Assembly (NCBI GenBank): GCA_947623845.1
Contig: CANQHM010000043.1
Span: 1 to 9,847, forward strand
Reading direction: 5' to 3'
Source: an uncultured Bacilli bacterium
GTDB taxonomy: Bacteria; Bacillota_I; Bacilli_A; RF39; UBA660
Length of the DNA stretch: 9,847 nucleotides
Shown: piece by piece, positions 5,968-9,847 of the stretch
Layout of the letters: each line of letters opens with the position of its first letter
Numbering within the stretch: position 1 is the stretch's first letter
The notes under the pieces: model-generated
What the model was told of the DNA's origin: nothing
Databases searched by the model: none
What the model saw: only the letters and a program-made list of their open reading frames with translations
Position numbers and translations under genes: made by a program

Positions 5968-6794
5968 TGGAAAAATATCAAGAAGTAGAACGAAGTATTA
6001 TTAAGAAGTTTCGCAAACCCATATGGAGTAAATTTATTGAAGCTTTAAAAAAATATGAGTTAATAAATGAAAATGATAAGATTATGGTTTGTATGTCGGG
6101 TGGAAAAGATTCATTTTTGATGGCTAAATGTATTCAAGAACTTAAAAGACATGGTCAAATTCATTTTGATGCCCATTTTGTCGTAATGGATCCCGGCTAT
6201 ACCAAAGAAAATAGAAAAAAGATTATCGAAAACGCTAAATTATTAAATATACCGATTGAAATATTTGAAAGTGATATATTTGATGTGGTAGATATTGCCC
6301 AAGGAAAAAGCCCATGCTACTTATGTGCGCGGATGCGCAGAGGGCATTTATACAATAAAGCGGAAGAGTTAGGATGTAATAAAATTGCTTTAGGTCATCA
6401 CTTTGACGATGTTATTGAAACCACCTTACTTTCAATGTTTTATGCCGCCGAATTTAAAACGATGATGCCCAAATTACATAGTGATAATTTTAAAGGGTTA
6501 GAACTTATAAGACCAATGTATCTTGTAAAAGAAAATGATATTATTTCGTGGAAAAATTATAATAACTTAGAATTTTTAAATTGTGCTTGTCATTTTACCG
6601 AAAAATGTGCAATTAATGAAGAAACAAGTAAAAGAAAAGAAATTAAAGAATTAATTAATGAATTAAGAAAAGTAAATGATAATATCGATTATAATATCTA
6701 TAAATCTTTAGATAATATTAATTTAAACTGTGTTTTGGGGACAAAAAAAGATGGTAAATACCATAGCTTTTTAGATGATTATGATAAAAAGTAA
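5967..6794 (+). CDS. ttcA: TtcA-family PP-loop tRNA thiolation enzyme
   Basis: This cytoplasmic enzyme adenylates a target base through its PP-loop (SGGKDS, 44-49) and inserts sulfur with help of a [4Fe-4S] cluster. Family members make 2-thiocytidine at position 32 of tRNA. TtcA hallmarks are CYLCARMRRGHLY (117-129, C117 and C120), ALGHHFDDVIET (141-152) and the MMPK...RP stretch near 166-183. The later cluster cysteine is not in the classical PCNLC context; here C206, C208 and C214 (NCACHFTEKC) lie in that region, which may mark a Bacillota subfamily. No lysidine-synthetase C-terminal domain follows, so TilS is unlikely. The ATG overlaps the last base of the copA TAA, with AGGAGGG (5956-5962) four bases before it, so translation is probably coupled to copA and copper-induced. 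The exact tRNA target is inferred from the family only. Confidence 0.82.
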   Translation: MEKYQEVERSIIKKFRKPIWSKFIEALKKYELINENDKIMVCMSGGKDSFLMAKCIQELKRHGQIHFDAHFVVMDPGYTKENRKKIIENAKLLNIPIEIFESDIFDVVDIAQGKSPCYLCARMRRGHLYNKAEELGCNKIALGHHFDDVIETTLLSMFYAAEFKTMMPKLHSDNFKGLELIRPMYLVKENDIISWKNYNNLEFLNCACHFTEKCAINEETSKRKEIKELINELRKVNDNIDYNIYKSLDNINLNCVLGTKKDGKYHSFLDDYDKK

Positions 6795-6796
6795 GG

Positions 6797-7636
6797 TTAA
6801 AATTTTTTAGCAAGTCTTCTAATTCGGATATAATCCTTTTTAGATAAAGGTAAACCTAGAGAAAGTTTTTCTTTTAATGGTAAAGAACGACTTTCTTTTT
6901 TGGTGTCTTCATCTAGTTCTGCCCCTAATTTTTGAAAGAAATATTGCGTTGGAGCTGGTGCTACTTTATAAGCGTGAAATAATTCAAAATGAAGATTATA
7001 AAGATAATGAGCAAGGAGATTAGGTACATAATTAGGTAGAGTTCGTAACATATTTACGATATTTTGGTAACTATTTAGATAAGCAAGTCTTTCAATTAGA
7101 TCAATATCATAATAATAAGAACTAGTATAATAAATAAGATTAGTATCATGATTTACCTTTTTATAATCTTCACTATTTTTATCTATACTACGTAGTTTTA
7201 AGCATCTTAAATCAAAATATTTATCATAAGTAAGGAGTAAGTGATTTGTTAAATTAGTATCTAATTCTTCTGAAATAACCTTATTTTGATAAGCATGAAT
7301 ACATTCATGAAGAATATGATCGACAAAATAGAAATATTTATAAAGTTTTAGTTCAAATTCCGTGTATTTAAGGGAATCTATTTCTTCTTTAAAGTATTTT
7401 AAAGAGTTTTCTAAATCTATTTCAATAATTTTATAAACAAAATCATAATCGCAGAAAGAATCGGACTCTGGATTACAATGAATTAATTTAACATTTAAGA
7501 CATAATCAGCAATATTATAATAAGAACTTATAATATCTGTTAAACTAACTAAAAAAGGGCGATCAACTTCCTTTTCTTCTTTTAAATAACTTAAAATTAA
7601 ATTAAGTATATTATGATACATTTCCATCTTTTTCAT
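6797..7636 (-). CDS. Unrecognised protein with HExxH zinc-metallopeptidase-like motif
   Basis: I do not recognise this 279-residue protein. Its clearest feature is HECIH (110-114) in the hydrophobic setting VDHILHECIHAYQ, the pattern of a zincin active-site helix where the two histidines bind zinc and E111 is the base. A candidate third ligand is E182 in LIERLAYLNSY, 68 residues downstream, which looks like the ExxA helix of gluzincin-like families. There is no signal peptide or clear membrane segment, so it should be cytoplasmic. The protein is rich in Y, L, N and D. The C-terminus is basic (IRIRRLAKKF). It ends two bases from the convergent ttcA gene with no terminator between. It starts just after a hairpin and has AAAGGGA before the ATG. 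A non-enzymatic or degenerate zincin is possible. Confidence 0.7.
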   Translation of the reverse strand: MKKMEMYHNILNLILSYLKEEKEVDRPFLVSLTDIISSYYNIADYVLNVKLIHCNPESDSFCDYDFVYKIIEIDLENSLKYFKEEIDSLKYTEFELKLYKYFYFVDHILHECIHAYQNKVISEELDTNLTNHLLLTYDKYFDLRCLKLRSIDKNSEDYKKVNHDTNLIYYTSSYYYDIDLIERLAYLNSYQNIVNMLRTLPNYVPNLLAHYLYNLHFELFHAYKVAPAPTQYFFQKLGAELDEDTKKESRSLPLKEKLSLGLPLSKKDYIRIRRLAKKF

Positions 7637-7667
7637 AAAAAATCCCTTTCTTTAAAAGACAGGGATT
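7637..7667 (-). terminator. Terminator hairpin of tspO abutting the next start codon
   Basis: On the minus strand AATCCCT (7667-7661) pairs with AGGGATT (7647-7641). Inside, after one G-A mismatch, TCTT pairs with AAGA around a UUA triloop. Six U residues follow (7642-7637), and then directly the ATG of the HExxH gene (7636-7634). It lies 33 bases after the tspO stop and so fits a Rho-independent terminator of tspO. The right arm contains the AAAGGGA ribosome binding site of the next gene, so the full hairpin would also hide it. Confidence 0.7.
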
Positions 7668-7696
7668 ATTGTAACAAAGGAATGGTCTTTTGTCCA
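7668..7696 (-). promoter_or_regulatory. Promoter of the HExxH gene, firing into the tspO terminator
   Basis: Read on the minus strand, TGGACA (7696-7691), a 17-bp spacer and TACAAT (7673-7668) preceded by TGT form a good extended -10 promoter. The start site should be near 7661, inside or at the end of the 5' arm of the hairpin. The tspO stop codon is only three bases upstream of the -35. Confidence 0.7.
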
Positions 7697-7699
7697 TAT

Positions 7700-8158
7700 T
7701 TAATTTAAAATATAGATACCAATCGTAAGATAAGTAGCAAAAGTTATCCAAATAAGATAAATAATATTTAAATAAGCACTTACTTTGTATTTCTTAAAGA
7801 ATAAATACACCATATAGTAGACAAGTATATCAAGAAAGATTATCCAAAGGATAGATAAAAAGCGAAATTTAAAGACAAAGAAGATAAAACTCCATAAGTA
7901 ATTTACAACTAATTGGAAATAATAGATAAACTTTTCCTTAGAACTAACGGTACTATTTTTATGAAGTAAGTAGTAAGAAACGCCTAAAAGTAAGTAAATT
8001 ATGGTCCAAGCAATAGGAAATAATATTTTTGGGGGAGCAAATGGGGGTTTTACTAAAGAACTATAATCAATATATTTAGAGATAAAGAAACCTACTAAAG
8101 AACCAATAATTATTGGGAAGAATAAATAAAATAAATTTTTTAATAAATCTTTTTTCAT
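7700..8158 (-). CDS. tspO: TspO/MBR family membrane protein
   Basis: This is an integral membrane protein of about five helices that binds porphyrins and related ligands. In bacteria it is linked to tetrapyrrole handling, light or oxidative stress, but the role here is unknown. At 152 residues it has the normal family length. Diagnostic segments are KPPFAPP (37-43) in the loop after helix 1, AWTIIYLLLG (50-59), NYLWS (87-91) in helix 3 and YLIWITFATYL (134-144) in the last helix. The usual asparagine after ATYL is T145 here. A GTG at 8164 is in frame, but it is part of the AAGAGGTG ribosome binding site (plus-strand 8162-8169), so the ATG at 8158 is preferred. The upstream gap has a perfect TTGACA on this strand (8220-8215), but its best -10 (TATTAT, 8193-8188) is 21 bp away, so the promoter is uncertain. 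The gene is divergent from the HD gene. Confidence 0.9.
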   Translation of the reverse strand: MKKDLLKNLFYLFFPIIIGSLVGFFISKYIDYSSLVKPPFAPPKILFPIAWTIIYLLLGVSYYLLHKNSTVSSKEKFIYYFQLVVNYLWSFIFFVFKFRFLSILWIIFLDILVYYMVYLFFKKYKVSAYLNIIYLIWITFATYLTIGIYILN

Positions 8159-8223
8159 AAGCACCTCTTGGTCTTATTTTATGCCGAATAATAGGGAAAT
8201 ATGCGTTATTAAAGTGTCAAAAT

Positions 8224-8252
8224 TTGCATATTATTTATAAATGTGGTATAAT
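8224..8252 (+). promoter_or_regulatory. Extended -10 promoter of the HD-domain gene
   Basis: TTGCAT (8224-8229), a 17-bp spacer and a perfect TATAAT (8247-8252) preceded by TGG. The expected start near 8259 leaves an 18-base leader containing GAGGTGAG (8263-8270). The minus-strand TTGACA at 8215-8220 lies back to back with this -35, so the two divergent promoters share their upstream edge. Confidence 0.85.
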
Positions 8253-8276
8253 TAGGAAGTTCGAGGTGAGATATAA

Positions 8277-8777
8277 ATGTCGAGAACGGACAAATTAGAA
8301 TTTTGTAATTTAATTGATAATATTATAAATAATGATAATTTTAAAGCTCTAGATAATGAATTACACCATGGGATATCAAGATATGATCACTCTATAAGAG
8401 TTGCGAAAGCTACTTACTTTGTAGGGAAGAGATTACATCTAAAGAAATTAGAAGAAACAGTAATCGCCGCCGTATTACACGATTACTATTTAGATAAAGA
8501 TTTAGGAGAGTTTAATGCTAAAGAAAAATTAAAGGAACATCCTATCGCCGCTTGTGAAAATGCGAAGAGAGACTTTAATGTTAATGATTTTCAACAAAAT
8601 ATTATAAAAACGCATATGTTTCCTATATGTAAGGAACTTCCTAAATACAAAGAAAGTTATTTAGTATCAACAATGGATAAATGTGTAGCAGCTTATGAAA
8701 TGTATAAGTTTAAGTTTAGTTTAATCTTTACAATCTGGGCTTTATTTATCTTTAATATGATAACATTACAAAAATAA
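8277..8777 (+). CDS. HD-domain phosphohydrolase-like protein with hydrophobic C-terminal tail
   Basis: HD-domain proteins are metal-dependent phosphohydrolases that act on nucleotides, cyclic nucleotides or similar substrates. The metal pattern is visible as H38 (RYDHSIRVA), H68-D69 (AVLHDYYLD) and D134 (STMDKCVAAYE). Additional histidines H88 (KEHPIAA) and H113 (KTHMFP) occupy the places used by bimetallic members such as YqeK-like enzymes. The protein has 166 residues. The last ~22 residues (about 145-165, KFKFSLIFTIWALFIF) are strongly hydrophobic after a basic stretch and look like a tail anchor or membrane-touching helix. The start has GAGGTGAG seven bases upstream and a near-consensus promoter. 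It is monocistronic, with a terminator just after the stop, and divergent from tspO. Substrate cannot be told from sequence; the family call is firm, the biochemical role is not. Confidence 0.82.
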   Translation: MSRTDKLEFCNLIDNIINNDNFKALDNELHHGISRYDHSIRVAKATYFVGKRLHLKKLEETVIAAVLHDYYLDKDLGEFNAKEKLKEHPIAACENAKRDFNVNDFQQNIIKTHMFPICKELPKYKESYLVSTMDKCVAAYEMYKFKFSLIFTIWALFIFNMITLQK

Positions 8778-8780
8778 AAG

Positions 8781-8805
8781 AATACAAGAAACATCTTGTA
8801 TTTTT
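8781..8805 (+). terminator. Rho-independent terminator of the HD gene
   Basis: AATACAAGA (8781-8789) pairs perfectly with TCTTGTATT (8794-8802) around AACA, and five T residues run from 8801 to 8805. It begins three bases after the stop codon. Confidence 0.85.
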
Positions 8806-8810
8806 AATTT

Positions 8811-8833
8811 AAAAAAACATCACTATTAGTGAT
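8811..8833 (-). terminator. Terminator of rpmB, possibly bidirectional
   Basis: ATCACT (8819-8824) and AGTGAT (8828-8833) form a stem with a 3-base loop. On the minus strand seven U residues follow (8817-8811), six bases after the rpmB stop. On the plus strand T residues 8835-8840 follow, so it could also back up the HD-gene terminator. Confidence 0.8.
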
Positions 8834-8838
8834 ATTTT

Positions 8839-9006
8839 TTAAGCTTGTTTCTTCATAGCTCTTGCTTCTCTAGCGGTAGTAACATATTTTTTACCATCGA
8901 TAGTAACTGTAACTTTATTTAATTTTCTTTTAGTTTTAGTAGCATTAAGAGCATGACTTCTTAAATTTCCTGTTAAAGGTTTTCTGCTAGTTATTTTGGT
9001 TGCCAT
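8839..9006 (-). CDS. rpmB: 50S ribosomal protein L28
   Basis: L28 is a small basic protein of the large ribosomal subunit, bound to 23S rRNA near the E site. The 55-residue product starts MATKITSRKPLTG and has the family core GNLRSHALNATK (13-24), then a beta-strand segment around VTVTIDGKKYV (32-42) and a basic TAREARAMKK tail (44-53). Most L28 proteins have 60-65 residues, so this is a compact form. It lacks the N-terminal cysteines of zinc-binding L28. The ATG has a near-perfect AAGGAGGG (ending at plus 9014) at seven bases. A promoter follows directly behind the stop of the upstream gene, and a terminator closes the unit, so it can be transcribed alone. Confidence 0.93.
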   Translation of the reverse strand: MATKITSRKPLTGNLRSHALNATKTKRKLNKVTVTIDGKKYVTTAREARAMKKQA

Positions 9007-9049
9007 AGTTAATCCCTCCTTAAATAAATACTTCGTTTTGTACTAATTA

Positions 9050-9078
9050 ATATTACTATAAATTATGGTTAAAGTCAA
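9050..9078 (-). promoter_or_regulatory. Promoter of rpmB
   Basis: On the minus strand TTGACT (9078-9073) begins immediately after the stop codon of the 206-residue gene. A TAATAT (9055-9050) follows at 17-bp spacing. The -10 matches consensus at four of six places. The leader would be about 37 bases. Confidence 0.6.
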
Positions 9079-9699
9079 TTAATTATTCACTTTTGGATTT
9101 AATCCTAAAGTAAGAACGTTGTTTTGATACTCTAATAAACCAATTATTTCTTCTAAATGAGCTCGTTCATTTTCACAATCTAGATAGATATTAGTAGAAA
9201 CATCTAAAGTTTTTAATAATTCTTCCCAATTTTGATAATTGTTTATTGGTTTTAATGTATCTTTAAGAAGATTATAAAAACCTGGGCCTAAAGCTTGTTT
9301 TAAAAGGAAATCATAACTAGTTTTAAAAGTTTTATAAAGATATGCTAAAGTGCTTTCATAATCCTTAATCATATAACCATCTTGATGTAATTCTAATTCG
9401 GCGATTTCACATTCTAATTCCCAAGTTCTTTTAGTAATATCTTCTTTTGTTAAGCTATTAGTATACATAGGATTATTTTTAGCATAACATTCTAGTAAAA
9501 ACTCGCGATTAGCAATAAAGCTTTTAATATCATCAGTTACAAAATCTAATTTACCTAGATTATCTAAATTTGTTAATTTCCAAGTTATTTGTAGATCACT
9601 AAATCCTAATCTTCGTAATAAACTTTCATAATTATTAAATATTTTCCCAAAAGCAATGTAAGTAGCTTCTAGTTTTAAGTATTCTTCTTTAATATTCAT
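9079..9699 (-). CDS. Hypothetical soluble helical protein
   Basis: I do not recognise this 206-residue protein. It has no signal peptide, no membrane segment and no metal-binding cluster; the three cysteines are scattered. The composition (L, E, K, N, Y, with stretches such as LEATYIAFGKI at 10-20 and LECEIAELELHQD at 94-106) suggests an alpha-helical cytoplasmic protein. Near the middle a short GPGFYNLL (138-145) breaks the helices. Translation starts at an ATG preceded by AAGGAAGGAA at seven bases, and a promoter lies 29 bases upstream. It precedes rpmB on the same strand, but rpmB has its own promoter, so joint function is not implied. Codon use looks like that of its neighbours. Confidence 0.7.
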   Translation of the reverse strand: MNIKEEYLKLEATYIAFGKIFNNYESLLRRLGFSDLQITWKLTNLDNLGKLDFVTDDIKSFIANREFLLECYAKNNPMYTNSLTKEDITKRTWELECEIAELELHQDGYMIKDYESTLAYLYKTFKTSYDFLLKQALGPGFYNLLKDTLKPINNYQNWEELLKTLDVSTNIYLDCENERAHLEEIIGLLEYQNNVLTLGLNPKVNN

Positions 9700-9727
9700 A
9701 AACGATTCCTTCCTTCTTGTATGTTTT

Positions 9728-9757
9728 ATTCTATCAAAGAAATGAAATAATTGTCAA
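9728..9757 (-). promoter_or_regulatory. Promoter of the 206-residue hypothetical gene
   Basis: On the minus strand a perfect TTGACA (9757-9752) is followed after 18 bp by TAGAAT (9733-9728). The leader would be about 22 bases and contains the AAGGAAGGAA binding site. Confidence 0.75.
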
Positions 9758-9793
9758 TTCTTTAATGAATATATGTTATTTATTTAAAGAATA

Positions 9794-9819
9794 ACTTAAA
9801 AAAAACAATTTTTTTTAGT
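9794..9819. repeat. A8-CAA-T8 dyad at the right edge
   Basis: Eight A (9798-9805), CAA and eight T (9809-9816) form a dyad that extends by ACT/AGT on the outside with one bulged T. It could be a weak terminator for a gene off the right edge or an AT-rich upstream element. The rest of 9758-9847 shows no gene. Confidence 0.35.
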
Positions 9820-9847
9820 ATCCCATGATAAAATTAGTCACCGAAAA

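Noticed and set aside
8159..8164. GTG start of tspO at 8164
   Set aside because: The GTG is the end of the AAGAGGTG ribosome binding site; ATG 8158 has correct spacing.
1..9847. CRISPR array, tRNA, rRNA, prophage or defence island
   Set aside because: I found no regularly spaced direct repeats, no tRNA-like cloverleaf, and no recognisable phage or defence genes.

Overview
This window looks like chromosomal DNA of a low-GC Gram-positive bacterium (Bacillota), probably an uncultured member of the Bacilli close to the Mollicutes/RF39/Erysipelotrichia side. The evidence is strong AT richness, strong AAGGAGG-type ribosome binding sites, A/T-ending codons, short gaps, a Mollicutes-like short L28 and a Firmicutes-type CsoR/CopA pair. 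The standard code is in use: full-length families read through without in-frame TGA, tryptophan is TGG, and TGA is the stop of the gene at 1776-2003. The taxon is an inference.

Left part (1-2003). The window opens on the first 14 codons of a minus-strand gene that resembles an IS30-type transposase start, followed by an AT-rich gap with a 10-bp inverted repeat. Next comes a 23S rRNA uracil-C5 methyltransferase of the RlmD/RlmCD type. A 319-bp gap follows, holding a 15-bp inverted repeat and a doubtful 17-codon ORF. After it is a 75-residue protein with two membrane segments.

Centre (2004-6794). A strong promoter drives a J-domain protein with a long helical tail, closed by a terminator that overlaps its stop codon. 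Immediately behind lies a compact copper operon: csoR (copper-sensing repressor), copA (Cu+ exporting P-type ATPase) and a TtcA-like tRNA thiolation enzyme whose start codon overlaps the copA stop. A palindrome matching the CsoR operator type sits between the -35 and -10 boxes, so copper should derepress all three genes together.

Right part (6795-9847). On the minus strand are an unrecognised 279-residue protein with an HExxH zinc-protease-like motif and, upstream of it, a TspO/MBR membrane protein. The tspO terminator hairpin lies just before the start codon of the HExxH gene, and the promoter of that gene fires into the hairpin. Divergent from tspO is an HD-domain phosphohydrolase-like protein with a hydrophobic tail. 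Two terminators then separate it from a minus-strand pair: rpmB (ribosomal protein L28, only 55 residues) and an unrecognised 206-residue soluble protein, each with its own promoter.

Most of the window is ordinary core or household content. The parts most worth a second look are the copper operon with its coupled tRNA-thiolation gene, the promoter inside a terminator between tspO and the HExxH gene, the HExxH protein itself, and the hairpin with a buried ribosome binding site at 1606-1711.
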